Below are positions 9,065 through 18,726 of a DNA stretch of 64,000 nucleotides, one piece after another. Position 1 is the stretch's first letter, and every line of letters starts with the position of its first letter. A model generated the notes under the pieces. The model made no database searches and was not told the origin of the DNA. It worked only from the letters and a program-made list of their open reading frames with translations. A program made the translations under genes and the position numbers. The stretch comes from Alphaproteobacteria bacterium (lineage in GTDB: Bacteria; Pseudomonadota; Alphaproteobacteria; Micropepsales; Micropepsaceae). Where the stretch lies: the NCBI GenBank assembly GCA_947474645.1, contig CANJJD010000012.1, positions 1 through 64,000 of the forward strand, given 5' to 3'.

Positions 9065-10456
9065 ATGAGCGACCTGACCGATCTTTCCCTGCGTGACCTG
9101 TCGGCCGGAATCGCCGCCCGGCGCTTTTCGCCGGTGGATGTGGTGGAGGCGCATTTGTCCCGCATCGCGGTGCTGGAGCCGCGGCTGCATGCCTTTGTCC
9201 ATGTCCATGCCGCCGAGGCAAAGCTGGCCGCCGAAGCCGCCGACAAGGCCATCCGCGCCGGTCATGGGCTGGGGCGGCTGCATGGTATTCCCATCGCGCT
9301 GAAGGACCTGGTGGAGTTCAAGGGCCATGTCACCACCCGCGGCTGTGCGGTGCATCGCGAGCGCGTCTCCACCTACACCGCCACCCTGGCGCAGAAGCTG
9401 CTGGGCCAGGGCATGGTCGTGCTGGGCAAGACCCATACGGTGGAATTCGCCTATGGCGCCTGGGGTACCAATGAACATATGGGCACGCCGTGGAATCCCT
9501 GGGACATGAAGACCCAGCGCACCCCGGGCGGATCGTCTTCCGGCTCGGCGGTGGCGGTGGCCGCGCGCATGGCGCCCTGCGCCATCGGCACCGATACCGG
9601 CGGTTCGGTGCGTATTCCGGCATCGTGGTGCGGCATTACCGGTTTGAAGACGTCCGTCGGCCGCATCAGCACCTATGGCGTGCTGCCGCTCAGCCCGACC
9701 CTGGACACGCCGGGGCCCTTCGCCCGCAGCGTGGAAGACTGCGCCATTCTGCTGGAAGTGCTGGAAGGCCATGATCCGCGCGATCCTTTGACCGCCACCC
9801 TGCTGCCCAGCAATCCGATGCCGACGTTGCGGCGCGGCGTGAAAGGCTTGAAGCTGGCGCGGTTGCCCGATGCCGAGCGCGGCGAATTCGATCCCGAAGT
9901 ACTGGCGGCCTTTGACCGTTCGTTGAAGGAGTTGGCGAGCATGGGCGCCGAAATCGTCGAGCTGGCCCCAGGCGGCCGCACCTTGCACGAAAGCGGCGAT
10001 TTGGTGGGCCGCATCATTTCCGCTGAAAGCTATCCCGATCTGGCCGAACTGGTGGACAACGATACCCTGCCCCTGGACCAGGCGGTGCGGGCGCGGGTGC
10101 GCGCCGGAGCATCCATCTCGTCGCGCCAATATCGCGACGTGCTGGCGGCGCGCGAAAAAGCCAAGGTGGAATTTGCCGCCCGCATTGACGGCATCGACGC
10201 CGTGCTGACCCCCAGCACCCTGACCCCGGCCATTCCGCTCGACACGGTGGACCAGGCCAGCACGCCGGCCTTCTCTACGCGCTGGGCGAACTATCTGGAC
10301 CTCTGCGGCCTGTCCCTGCCCAACGGCATGACCAAGGGCGGCCTGCCGCTGTCCTTGATGATCTCCTGCCGTAGCGGCGATGAAGCCATGGCGCTGCGCA
10401 TCGGCTGGGCGCTGGAAAATGTCACCGACTGGCAGAAAAAGGCCCCGGCGCTTTAG
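9065..10456 (+). CDS. Amidase, amidase-signature family
   Basis: A 463-residue amidase-signature hydrolase. The Ser-cisSer-Lys catalytic triad is visible: the lysine in GIPIALKDLVEF (near residue 82), the glycine/serine-rich motif GGSSSGSAVAVAA (near 155-167) and the nucleophile segment GTDTGGSVRIPASWCG (near 178). The protein has no signal peptide, so it acts in the cytoplasm on a carboxamide, carbamate or similar substrate. Its divergence from the SelA-like gene and its convergence with the keto-acid cleavage gene (3-prime ends overlap by 4 bases) place it in a catabolic neighbourhood. GatA is excluded by the absence of gatB/gatC neighbours and by the length. Confidence 0.9.
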   Translation: MSDLTDLSLRDLSAGIAARRFSPVDVVEAHLSRIAVLEPRLHAFVHVHAAEAKLAAEAADKAIRAGHGLGRLHGIPIALKDLVEFKGHVTTRGCAVHRERVSTYTATLAQKLLGQGMVVLGKTHTVEFAYGAWGTNEHMGTPWNPWDMKTQRTPGGSSSGSAVAVAARMAPCAIGTDTGGSVRIPASWCGITGLKTSVGRISTYGVLPLSPTLDTPGPFARSVEDCAILLEVLEGHDPRDPLTATLLPSNPMPTLRRGVKGLKLARLPDAERGEFDPEVLAAFDRSLKELASMGAEIVELAPGGRTLHESGDLVGRIISAESYPDLAELVDNDTLPLDQAVRARVRAGASISSRQYRDVLAAREKAKVEFAARIDGIDAVLTPSTLTPAIPLDTVDQASTPAFSTRWANYLDLCGLSLPNGMTKGGLPLSLMISCRSGDEAMALRIGWALENVTDWQKKAPAL

Positions 10457-11385
10457 AAGCCAACCTTGTCGCCGCCCTTGAGCGCCAGCATTTCACGCGC
10501 TTCATCCGGGGTGGCGATGCTCCGGCCCAACCCTTCGATGATCTGGCGCACCATGCGCACCTGCTCGGCATTGGACTCTGCGAGCTTGCCTTTGCCGGCC
10601 CACAACGAGTCTTCCAGCCCGACGCGGACATTGCCGCCCATGGCAGCGGCTTGCGCCGCGATGACGAGCTGGTTCTTGCCCGCCCCCAGCACCGACCATT
10701 TGTACTGATCGCCGAACAGCCGGTCGGCGGTGCGCTTCATGTGCAGCACGTCTTCGGGATGCGGGCCGATACCGCCCAGAATGCCGAACACCGACTGGAC
10801 AAACAAAGGCGGCTTGACCAGCCCACGCTCCAGGAAGTGCGCCAGGTTGTAGAGATGGGAAATGTCGTAGCATTCGAATTCGAACTTGGTGCCGGCATCA
10901 CCCATTTTCTTAAGAACGAACTCGATGTCGGCAAAGCTGTTGCGGAACACCAGGTCGCGCGAGCCTTCCAGCGCCTCACGCTCCCAGGAATGCTTGAAGT
11001 CCTTGAAGCGGTTCAGCATGGGGAACAGGCCGAAATTCATCGAACCCATGTTGAGCGAGGCCACTTCCGGCTTGAAATGCTCGGCCGGCTTCACCCGTTC
11101 CGCCACCGTCATGTAAGGCGCGCCGCCGGTGGTCAGGTTGATCACCGCATTGGTCGCCTGCTTGATGCGCGGCAGGAAGGGCGCAAAGGCCTCCGGCGTC
11201 TGGTCGGGCTTGCCGGTCTGGGGATTGCGGGCATGCAGGTGCACCATGGCGGCGCCGGCTTCGGCGGCGCCGATGGCGGCCTCGGCGATCTCGTCCGGCG
11301 TCACCGGCAGGTATTTCGACATGGACGGGGTATGGATCGCGCCGGTGACGGCGCAGGTGATGATGACCTTGTCACCCAATGACAT
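10453..11385 (-). CDS. Beta-keto acid cleavage enzyme (BKACE, DUF849)
   Basis: A 310-residue zinc-dependent BKACE family protein. The metal-binding and substrate signatures VHLHARNPQTGKP (about residues 48-60) and the Cys/His-containing FECYDISHLYN segment are visible. Family members condense a beta-keto acid with acetyl-CoA, giving acetoacetate or another 3-keto acid plus a CoA ester; known substrates include 3-keto-5-aminohexanoate and dehydrocarnitine. The gene directly follows a 3-hydroxyacid dehydrogenase (gap 20 bases, same strand) that would produce the keto acid, so both likely act in sequence. An AGGA site precedes the ATG. Substrate is not decided by sequence. Confidence 0.92.
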   Translation of the reverse strand: MSLGDKVIITCAVTGAIHTPSMSKYLPVTPDEIAEAAIGAAEAGAAMVHLHARNPQTGKPDQTPEAFAPFLPRIKQATNAVINLTTGGAPYMTVAERVKPAEHFKPEVASLNMGSMNFGLFPMLNRFKDFKHSWEREALEGSRDLVFRNSFADIEFVLKKMGDAGTKFEFECYDISHLYNLAHFLERGLVKPPLFVQSVFGILGGIGPHPEDVLHMKRTADRLFGDQYKWSVLGAGKNQLVIAAQAAAMGGNVRVGLEDSLWAGKGKLAESNAEQVRMVRQIIEGLGRSIATPDEAREMLALKGGDKVGF

Positions 11386-11405
11386 GACGTAATCCTTTTC
11401 TGTGC

Positions 11406-12353
11406 TTACTTGCCGATATCTTTGTCAGCGCGGCGCTTGTGCGCCGCCAGCGCCATCAGCCGCCGGTCGCGCCAGGCCTGGCGCTCCTGTAGCTTGTCTT
11501 GCGGCAGCGCCTTGCGGCGGTCGGCCTCAACCGTTTCCAGCACCGGGCCATTCCAGTCGGCCCGCCGCTGCATCGAGGCCTGCAGCCGGATGTAAATCTG
11601 TTCATAACGTTGGCAATAGTCACGCACGCCACCCGGCGCGTTGAGATCAATGGTCTCGAACGGACCCATGAAGGACCAACGCAGCGCCAGGCCTTCGCGG
11701 ATGCCGATATCCACGTCCTCGATGCTGGCATAGCCGTCGGCCACCAGCCGGAAGGCTTCTTCCAGCAACGCGCCCTGCATGCGGTTCATTACAAAACCGT
11801 CCAGCTCCTGCTTCATCACGATCGGCGCATGGCCGGCGGCGCGCAGGAAATCGGCGGTACGCGCCACCACGGCCTTGTCGGTCCATGGCGCCGGCACCAC
11901 TTCGGCGGCCGGGATCAGGTAGGGCGGGTTGATGGGATGCACCACCAGGCAGCGGGCGCGGCCTTTCAGATGTTCGGTGAACTTAGATGGCAGAATGGCG
12001 GAAGTTGAGCTTGCCAATATCGTGTCAGGCCCCGCCAGCGCATCCAGCCGGCTGAACATGTCCTTCTTGATGTCCACCACTTCGGGGGTGTTTTCCTGGA
12101 CATAATCCGCGCCCTTCATGGCCTCTTCCAGGGTGGCGACAGCGCGCATCCGGCCCAGCACCGCCTTGGGCGTGTGGCCGTTCAGCAAATCATTGGCTTG
12201 GAGGTCCGGCAATACGCCCTCGATATAGCTCAGTGCCTTGGCGCCGGCGGCCGGGTCGTTATCCCACAAGGCGATGTCATGCCCGGCGCGGGAAAAACTG
12301 ATGGCCCAGGCACGGCCGATAAAGCCCGAACCGATAATCGCTACGCTACTCAT
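11406..12353 (-). CDS. L-gulonate/L-carnitine-type 3-hydroxyacid dehydrogenase
   Basis: A 315-residue NAD-dependent dehydrogenase of the 3-hydroxyacyl-CoA dehydrogenase superfamily, closest in pattern to lambda-crystallin/L-gulonate 3-dehydrogenase. It has the Rossmann motif GSGFIGRAW (residues 7-15), the ASSTSAILPSK segment, the HPINPPYLIPAAEVVP motif with the catalytic histidine, and a C-terminal half containing GFVMNRMQGALLEEAFRLV. It would oxidise a free 3-hydroxy acid (gulonate, carnitine or similar) to the 3-keto acid. It sits immediately upstream of the BKACE gene on the same strand, the arrangement expected for a two-step oxidation-cleavage route. Confidence 0.88.
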   Translation of the reverse strand: MSSVAIIGSGFIGRAWAISFSRAGHDIALWDNDPAAGAKALSYIEGVLPDLQANDLLNGHTPKAVLGRMRAVATLEEAMKGADYVQENTPEVVDIKKDMFSRLDALAGPDTILASSTSAILPSKFTEHLKGRARCLVVHPINPPYLIPAAEVVPAPWTDKAVVARTADFLRAAGHAPIVMKQELDGFVMNRMQGALLEEAFRLVADGYASIEDVDIGIREGLALRWSFMGPFETIDLNAPGGVRDYCQRYEQIYIRLQASMQRRADWNGPVLETVEADRRKALPQDKLQERQAWRDRRLMALAAHKRRADKDIGK

Positions 12354-12362
12354 AGTCTCTCC

Positions 12363-15299
12363 CTAACGCGGTGCGTCCTTGGCCTTGCCGGAAACCAGGT
12401 CATCGATGGTGAACATGCGGCCATTGGCGATGACACGCTTTACTTTATGGGCATTGGCGATATCCAGCAGCGGATCGCCTTCGACCAATACGATATCCGC
12501 CAGCTTGCCCGGCGCGATAACGCCCGCATCGAGCTGCAGGAAATCGGCCGGCACCGCGGTGGCGGTACGCAGTGCCTCATACGGCGTCATGCCGAAGCGC
12601 ACGTAAGCCGCCAGCTCGGAATGCATATACATCGGACCCGGCTGGTCGGTGCCGGCGACGATGCGCCCGCCGGCATGGAACACGTCCATGATCAGCTTGC
12701 CGGTGCTGGAAAGGTCCGGCGCCGGCTGCGGGCCCAGGATTTGGTTCTTCAGCCAGGGCGGGTCCATCGCCAGGCGCGGGTCTTGGCGCATGGACGGGTC
12801 CGCTTCCAGGAACAGGCGCATGCTGGGGAACAGGGTCGGCGTCATGGTCATGTGCGCCGCGCCCAGGATGGAAGAGACATCCTTGTAGCTGCGCCCCAAG
12901 GTCATCTTGGGGGAATAACCGCGCCGCGAGGTGCCTTCGGTATGCTCCATGCTATCCATGCCGTTGAACGCCGACGGATAGACTTCATGCGTGGAGGACG
13001 GCACGCCGATGCTGTGGCCGAATGCCACGATATGGCGCTGCTGGATGTCGGGCATGCGGACATAGCTTTTCAGCATGTCGAAACCGAGGATGCGGGCGCG
13101 CTCCAGCTCCATCGCGAGATGGGCATTAGAGGAGATGGCAATGCCCATCTTGTAATAGACACGCTGCCATTCCATCAGATGGCCGGTGTCATAGATGCGG
13201 GGCGAAATGCGGATGCCGGCGTCGGCCGCCTCGCGGTCTTCCACTGCTTCATAGGGCAAGCCGCCCGGGCTGCGTATGGTGGTCACGCCATAGGCCAGGA
13301 ATTCGCGCCCCTGCTGCTCGCCGGAGTCGCTTTGGCGATGGGTATGGAAATCAATCAGCCCCGGCATGGCGGTAAGGTTCGGCGCTTCGATCGCCGCCCG
13401 GCCCTTTACATGAGGCCCAACCGATGTGATGCGATTGCCGTCGATCACGATGTCGATGTCGGTGCGCGCGGTCTTGGATACCCCGTCCACCAGCTTGCCG
13501 ACATGCAGGACGACGTGCGTCTTGGGCACATGGACGCGATAGGTCAGGTTCAGCGGCACGGTCTGGACGTCGCCCGTCTCGCTGTCCAGTAGCCGCAGCT
13601 TGTCATTGGACTGGTAGAGAATATGGCGGTTGTCACCGGCCCAGCTTGGCGCATAGGCGATCTCGGTGGTGATACGGCGCGGCGCGCCCAAGGGTTCGCC
13701 CGCGGCCGACACCGGGAATACCGACAGATAGCCTTCATAGATGGCCAGCATGCGCGTGCCGTTGGGCGACCAGACCGGGCCGTTCCAGCCGCGGCTGTCG
13801 ATGGAAAGATTGGGCACCGGCGCGTACCATTTGTCGTCGCTGGCGCTTGCCGGACCCACCGACGACATCGACAGGATCTGGTTGGTGCCTTCGCGGTACT
13901 TGGCCGAATAGGGCGAGACCATCGCCACCACCACCCGCGCCCCGTCCGGCGACCAGGTGGGCGCGCCGGGCGCGAAGATGGAGTCATGGATCTTGGTGGT
14001 CTTGCCGGTTTCCACCTCCAAGGTGAAGATGCTGGAACGCCGCCACATGCCGTCCACATCCAGATAGGCGATGCGCTTGCCGTCCGGCGAGAAGGTGGGC
14101 GAAATCGGCTGGGTGGTCAGGTGGGTGATCTGGCGTTCGCTGCCGCTGCGCATGTCGCGCAGCCAGAGCTGCAACAAGCCGCCGGCCTTGTCCGAGGTAT
14201 AGACCAGTGAATTGCCGTCCGGCGACCAGGCGGGATCGGTGTCAAACGCGGCGTCATGGGTCAGGTTCTTGGGCGTGCCGCCCGTCACCGGCATCACATA
14301 GATGTCACCCAGCGCGGCGAAAGCGATGGACTTGCCGTCCGGCGACAGCATGGGTCGCACGATGCCCAGCGCCTTGCGCGGCGCCTGGTTGGTGAAGTCG
14401 CGCTTCTTGCGCGCATAGGTGCCGTTGACCGGCGTCACGTCCAAGGTGGCGGTGAAGGGGACGGTCTGAACGTCGCCGCCTAGTTCGCGCTTCTTGATCT
14501 TGCCGTCAGCGACATAGAAAAATTCGCGGCGCGACAAGAAGCTCGGCCGGAAGGGAAAGACATGTTCGTCGCCGGTGATGGACCGGCCATTGATTTCCAG
14601 CCAGCCCTTGGCGCCGTCCACGCCATGGGCGACGATCTCGTTGCCCGGGCTCCAGCTTGCCGCGTCAATGCGCGCTTGCGCTGACACCAGACGGCGCTCC
14701 TCGCCGCCGGTGGAATCCACCGCATAGACGCCTTTGCCGGCGTCGCGGGTTGAAACGAAGGAAATCTGCCGGTCGTCGGGCGACCAGCTCGGCATCGTGT
14801 CCTCGGCCGAATTGCGGGTGAGCTGGCGGATGGCGCCGTTGCGCAGGTCCAGCACAAAGATATTGATGTCGCTGCCCAGGGGGCTGCCGCGATCCGAGGA
14901 AAAGGCGATGCGGGTGCCGTCATGGCTGTACATCGGCTCGCGGTCGTCGAAGGCGCCTTGCGTAAGCTGGTGCTGGTTCGTCCCGTCGGGATTCACCGCC
15001 CACAGGTCATAGCCGCCGTCGCGATAGGCGAAGAAGGCGATACTCTTGCCGTCCGGCGACCAGACCGGCTGGCGCGCGTCATTGAACACGTCGGTGATGC
15101 GCTTGGCCGCGCCGCCGCTCGCCGGCATCACCCAGATGCCGCCCTGCAGGTCGATCGCCAGCATCCTTCCGTCGGGCGAGACCGACACCGACATGGAGGT
15201 GCCCTCGTCCACCGTCACCGAAACCGGCTTGGGCGCTGCGCCGATGGCGCTTCCGGCCAGGCAGAGAAAAGCCGCCAGCGCGATCAGTTTGCGTGTCAT
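12363..15299 (-). CDS. Exported beta-propeller amidohydrolase (TolB-like plus amidohydrolase)
   Basis: A 978-residue exported protein. A signal peptide (residues 1-22) is followed by many PD40/WD40-like propeller repeats of the TolB/DPP type (WSPDGKSIAFFAYRD, WSPDDRQISFVSTRD, WSPDGNSLVYTS and others) up to about residue 620. An amidohydrolase domain follows with the HxH metal motif in LIDFHTHRQ, SSTHEVYP, a SMEHTEG segment and AGTDQPGP. This architecture is found in many heterotrophs and is assigned to imidazolonepropionase-like or prolidase-like amidohydrolases; the substrate, perhaps a peptide or cyclic amide, is unknown. The start at 15299 was chosen for the signal peptide. It lies 14 bases downstream of the PQQ dehydrogenase. 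Confidence 0.92.
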   Translation of the reverse strand: MTRKLIALAAFLCLAGSAIGAAPKPVSVTVDEGTSMSVSVSPDGRMLAIDLQGGIWVMPASGGAAKRITDVFNDARQPVWSPDGKSIAFFAYRDGGYDLWAVNPDGTNQHQLTQGAFDDREPMYSHDGTRIAFSSDRGSPLGSDINIFVLDLRNGAIRQLTRNSAEDTMPSWSPDDRQISFVSTRDAGKGVYAVDSTGGEERRLVSAQARIDAASWSPGNEIVAHGVDGAKGWLEINGRSITGDEHVFPFRPSFLSRREFFYVADGKIKKRELGGDVQTVPFTATLDVTPVNGTYARKKRDFTNQAPRKALGIVRPMLSPDGKSIAFAALGDIYVMPVTGGTPKNLTHDAAFDTDPAWSPDGNSLVYTSDKAGGLLQLWLRDMRSGSERQITHLTTQPISPTFSPDGKRIAYLDVDGMWRRSSIFTLEVETGKTTKIHDSIFAPGAPTWSPDGARVVVAMVSPYSAKYREGTNQILSMSSVGPASASDDKWYAPVPNLSIDSRGWNGPVWSPNGTRMLAIYEGYLSVFPVSAAGEPLGAPRRITTEIAYAPSWAGDNRHILYQSNDKLRLLDSETGDVQTVPLNLTYRVHVPKTHVVLHVGKLVDGVSKTARTDIDIVIDGNRITSVGPHVKGRAAIEAPNLTAMPGLIDFHTHRQSDSGEQQGREFLAYGVTTIRSPGGLPYEAVEDREAADAGIRISPRIYDTGHLMEWQRVYYKMGIAISSNAHLAMELERARILGFDMLKSYVRMPDIQQRHIVAFGHSIGVPSSTHEVYPSAFNGMDSMEHTEGTSRRGYSPKMTLGRSYKDVSSILGAAHMTMTPTLFPSMRLFLEADPSMRQDPRLAMDPPWLKNQILGPQPAPDLSSTGKLIMDVFHAGGRIVAGTDQPGPMYMHSELAAYVRFGMTPYEALRTATAVPADFLQLDAGVIAPGKLADIVLVEGDPLLDIANAHKVKRVIANGRMFTIDDLVSGKAKDAPR

Positions 15300-15312
15300 G
15301 GAACTCACCCTC

Positions 15313-17628
15313 TTATGACTTGAGCCGGTAGGCGATGAAGCCGTCGCTCGTGCCGGTGCCGAAGCCCGGCGCACCGCCCGCCGCGATCAGCACATACTGT
15401 TTTCCGTCGCGTCCCAGATAAGTCATGGGATTGGCATGGCCGCCGGCCGGCAGCTTCACTTCCCACAAGGTCTTGCCGGTAGCTTCGTCGATGGCGCCGA
15501 AATACTTGTCCTGGGTAGCGGCGATGAAGATCACCCCGCCCGCCGTGACCATCGAGCCGCCGATATTGGGCGCGCCCAACTGGAACGGCAGGCCCAAGGG
15601 AATGCCGAAGGGGCCGCTGTTGGAGGCATTGCCCAACGTGCGCTGCCACAACACTTTGCGGGTCTTGAGGTCGACCGCCGTCAGGAAACCGTAAGGCGGC
15701 CGCTGGCAGGGAATGCCCAGTTTGGGCGTCATGAAGCCGTCAAAGTGCAGCCCATAGGGCGTGCCTTCCATGGCGCCGCCGCGATGGGGCGATTTGGGCG
15801 CTCCCACACTGCGCGGATCGCGGCTGGTGAACAGATGCTCGCGGTCGGCCTGTTCGCGGGAAACCAATTCATCCCAATCGGCCATAAGATTGGAATTGAC
15901 CACCAGGATGCCGCGACCCTCGTCCACCGAGACGCTGCCCCAGTCAATCCCGCCCAACTCGCCCGGCGTGCGCACCGACGATCCCAGGCGCAAGGGCGTG
16001 AACATGCCCTGATAGCTGGCCTGGCGAAACCGGATGCGGCAGTAGAGCTGGTCAAAGGGCGTCATGCCCCACATGTCCTTTTCGGCCAGGTTCTGGCCGG
16101 CAAAGTCGGGCATTTCCGTCGAATAGGGTTGGGTGCGCGACGCGCGTTCGCCCGGAATGGTGGAAGCGGGAACGGGCTTCTCCTCCACCTTGGTAAGCGG
16201 CTTGCCGGTGCGACGGTCCAGCACAAAAATCTGTCCGGTCTTTGTCGCCTGGATCAGCGCCGGTGCGGTGCCGCCCGCTACGGGGAAATCCACCAGCACG
16301 GGCTGGGCCGCCAGGTCATAGTCCCAAAGATCGTGATGCACCGCCTGGAACACCCAGCGCACCGCGCCGGTATCGGCCTCCAGCGCCACCACCGCGACCG
16401 AGAAGCGGTCATTCTCCGGCGTGCGCTCAAGGCCCCAATAGTCCGGGCTGCCATTGCCCATCGGCAGATAGACAAGGCCCAATTCCTCGTCGCCGCTGAA
16501 AGGCGGCCAGCTATTGGGCGTGGAGGCGGTATAGGTCTGACCCGGCGCCAGCGGGGCATGGTCGTTCGGCTTGCCAGGATCGAAGGCCCATTTCAGCACG
16601 CCCGTCACCGCGTCATAGCCGCGGATCACGCCCGGCGGCACGCGGGTGGAGGCGTTGTCGATGATGTAGGCGCCGATCACCACCGTGCCGTGCACGATGG
16701 CGGGTGGCGAGGTCGGATTGGTCCAGCCCCGGGTGGCGGGCTCCAGCCCCAGGCCTTCGGATAGATCCACCGACCCGTCCTTGCCGAAGCCGCGGCAGGT
16801 CGCGCCGGTCTTGGCGTCCACCGCGATCAGCTTGTTGTCCACTGTGCCCATCAGAATGCGGGTGGGACATTCGCTTACCCCGGCGGGGGCGCGAAAGAAG
16901 CTGACGCCGCGGCAGACACCGCGACCGCCGGCGGACATGTCGATCTTGGTGTTATGGCGCCAGATCTGCTTGCCGGTCACCGGGTCCAGCGCGAAGATGG
17001 CGCTGTGCGGGGTGCAGCCATATAGCATGCCGTCCACCATCAGGGGTGTAGTCTCGTTCTGATGGGCGGAATGGCGGTCATCCGGGTGCAGGCCGGCATG
17101 ATAGGTCCAGGCTTCCTCCAACTTTGCCGCATTGGCGGGCGTGATCTGGGCCAGCGGCGAATAGCGCGTGGCGTTGGGACTGTTGCCCCAATGAGTCCAT
17201 TCTCCGCTGGGCGTACCCGTCGCAGTGGAAGCGGCAAGCGGCGCGGTGGGGAGCGTACGCTGCGAGGTGAAAGCCACGGCGCCGGCGACACCCAGAAACA
17301 ATACAAAGCCGGCCAGCGCCACACGGCGGGTGCCCTGCCCCAGCATCAGCAGCCACAGCGAGGAGACCGCCAGGAAAACCAGCCGCGGCATCAGGGCCCA
17401 GCCGTCCAGGCCCACTTCCCACAGCGACCAGCCGATGCTTCCCAGGAAGACCAGCCAGAACAGGGTGGGACCAAAGGGATGGGCCCGCAGCACCAGCACG
17501 GCCGAAACCAGGATCAGTAGCCCGGCGATGGCGTAATAAAGCGAGCCGCCCAGCGAGGCCAGGTAAAGCCCCGGCAGCGCCATCGCGAGCCCGGTCAGCA
17601 GCAAAAGAAGAAAAGTCAGAATCCGCAT
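15313..17628 (-). CDS. Membrane-bound PQQ-dependent dehydrogenase, glucose/quinate/shikimate type
   Basis: A 771-residue quinoprotein. Residues 1-125 contain about five transmembrane segments, as in membrane-bound glucose (Gcd) and quinate dehydrogenases; the remainder is a periplasmic eight-bladed propeller with PQQ signatures (WTYHAGLHPDDRHSAHQNETTP, NLMADWDELVSREQAD, GGHANPMTY). It would oxidise a sugar or cyclic polyol in the periplasm and pass electrons to ubiquinone. It precedes the propeller amidohydrolase by 14 bases on the same strand. I see no PQQ biosynthesis genes in the window, so the cofactor must come from elsewhere. Gcd and quinate dehydrogenase cannot be separated with confidence here. 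Confidence 0.93.
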   Translation of the reverse strand: MRILTFLLLLLTGLAMALPGLYLASLGGSLYYAIAGLLILVSAVLVLRAHPFGPTLFWLVFLGSIGWSLWEVGLDGWALMPRLVFLAVSSLWLLMLGQGTRRVALAGFVLFLGVAGAVAFTSQRTLPTAPLAASTATGTPSGEWTHWGNSPNATRYSPLAQITPANAAKLEEAWTYHAGLHPDDRHSAHQNETTPLMVDGMLYGCTPHSAIFALDPVTGKQIWRHNTKIDMSAGGRGVCRGVSFFRAPAGVSECPTRILMGTVDNKLIAVDAKTGATCRGFGKDGSVDLSEGLGLEPATRGWTNPTSPPAIVHGTVVIGAYIIDNASTRVPPGVIRGYDAVTGVLKWAFDPGKPNDHAPLAPGQTYTASTPNSWPPFSGDEELGLVYLPMGNGSPDYWGLERTPENDRFSVAVVALEADTGAVRWVFQAVHHDLWDYDLAAQPVLVDFPVAGGTAPALIQATKTGQIFVLDRRTGKPLTKVEEKPVPASTIPGERASRTQPYSTEMPDFAGQNLAEKDMWGMTPFDQLYCRIRFRQASYQGMFTPLRLGSSVRTPGELGGIDWGSVSVDEGRGILVVNSNLMADWDELVSREQADREHLFTSRDPRSVGAPKSPHRGGAMEGTPYGLHFDGFMTPKLGIPCQRPPYGFLTAVDLKTRKVLWQRTLGNASNSGPFGIPLGLPFQLGAPNIGGSMVTAGGVIFIAATQDKYFGAIDEATGKTLWEVKLPAGGHANPMTYLGRDGKQYVLIAAGGAPGFGTGTSDGFIAYRLKS

Positions 17629-17661
17629 GTTGCCCCGCGGTTGATGAACCCCACGGCGAGG

Positions 17662-18726
17662 CTACTTGATCTTGCCCCGCCCCGCCACCTGCCAGACGGC
17701 TTCTACCGCACCGCCGCGCAGGGCGACGATCTCCTCATGCAGGTGGATGGTGGTGTCGGTATATCCGGGCACAAATTGCACCCGGTCACCGATGCGGGGC
17801 GTGGCGCTGGGCACTTCCAGCTCGATCTGGGCATGTTCCGCCGACAGCTTGAGCGATGCGACCGCGGGCACACCCAAGGCGCGCGGCATCCCGGCATCCC
17901 AGCTCATCGCCTTGCGGCCCGCATCCACCACAACCCGGGTCGGATTGGGGCGGCTGGTGACCGTGGTCAGGATGGTCAGCGACTGCGGCAGGGTGACGCC
18001 GAAATGCAGGCGGTAATGTTCGTCATTGAAAATCGCGCCACCGATCTGCACTTCGGTGACACCGGGCTGCTTGGTGCAGTAGAGCAAGGTGCCGGTGCCG
18101 CCGCAGCTCACGATCGAAACGTCGTGCCCCGCTGCACGGCAGGCATCGGCGCTGGCGGTCAGCATGCCGATCGCCTGCGCCGTGACCTTTTCCTTTTCCG
18201 CCGGATCGGCAATGGCCGCGGCATGCACTTCCCAGCTCATCACCCCGCAAAAGCGCAGAGTGGAATAGCGCGCAATCTCATCGGCCAGCGCCACGACACC
18301 TGGGCCCGGCTCCAGCCCGGCGCGGTTCATGCCGGTGTTAACTTCGATTACCACCCGCAGCTTTTTGCCGCCCGCCGCCAGCGCGGCGACATTCTCAGGG
18401 CTGTCCACCGAAACGATGACATCGGCGCTATCCAGCAATTTCATCAGCCGCGCGATCTTGATCGGCCCCACGATCTGGTTGGCGATCAATATGTCCTTGA
18501 TGCCGGCATCGGCCAGCACTTCGGCTTCGCCCAGCTTGGCGCAGGTGATGCCGATGGCGCCCGCCGCGATCTGCGCCTTCGCGATCTGGGTGGTCTTGTG
18601 GCCCTTGAAATGCGGCCGCCAGTTCACCCCGGATTCACGGCAGCGCCCCGCCACGAAGGCGATGTTGGCGTCCATCTTGTCCAGGTCCAGCAGCAGCGCC
18701 GGGGTATCGATCGCGTCCAGGCTCAT
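17662..18726 (-). CDS. DSD1-family PLP enzyme (D-threonine aldolase/3-hydroxyaspartate-type)
   Basis: A 354-residue fold-III PLP enzyme with an alanine-racemase-like N-terminal barrel (IDTPALLLDLDKMDANI) in which the PLP lysine lies in WRPHFKGHKT (near residue 44). The C-terminal DSD1 domain ends with FVPGYTDTTIHLHEEIV, where a His/Asp-rich segment binds the divalent metal. Family members cleave or dehydrate D-3-hydroxy amino acids. The start codon overlaps the stop of the hydantoinase B gene (ATGA at 18723-18726), so it is translationally coupled to the hydantoinase subunits. This suggests that the amino acid product of ring opening is processed by this enzyme. Confidence 0.9.
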   Translation of the reverse strand: MSLDAIDTPALLLDLDKMDANIAFVAGRCRESGVNWRPHFKGHKTTQIAKAQIAAGAIGITCAKLGEAEVLADAGIKDILIANQIVGPIKIARLMKLLDSADVIVSVDSPENVAALAAGGKKLRVVIEVNTGMNRAGLEPGPGVVALADEIARYSTLRFCGVMSWEVHAAAIADPAEKEKVTAQAIGMLTASADACRAAGHDVSIVSCGGTGTLLYCTKQPGVTEVQIGGAIFNDEHYRLHFGVTLPQSLTILTTVTSRPNPTRVVVDAGRKAMSWDAGMPRALGVPAVASLKLSAEHAQIELEVPSATPRIGDRVQFVPGYTDTTIHLHEEIVALRGGAVEAVWQVAGRGKIK

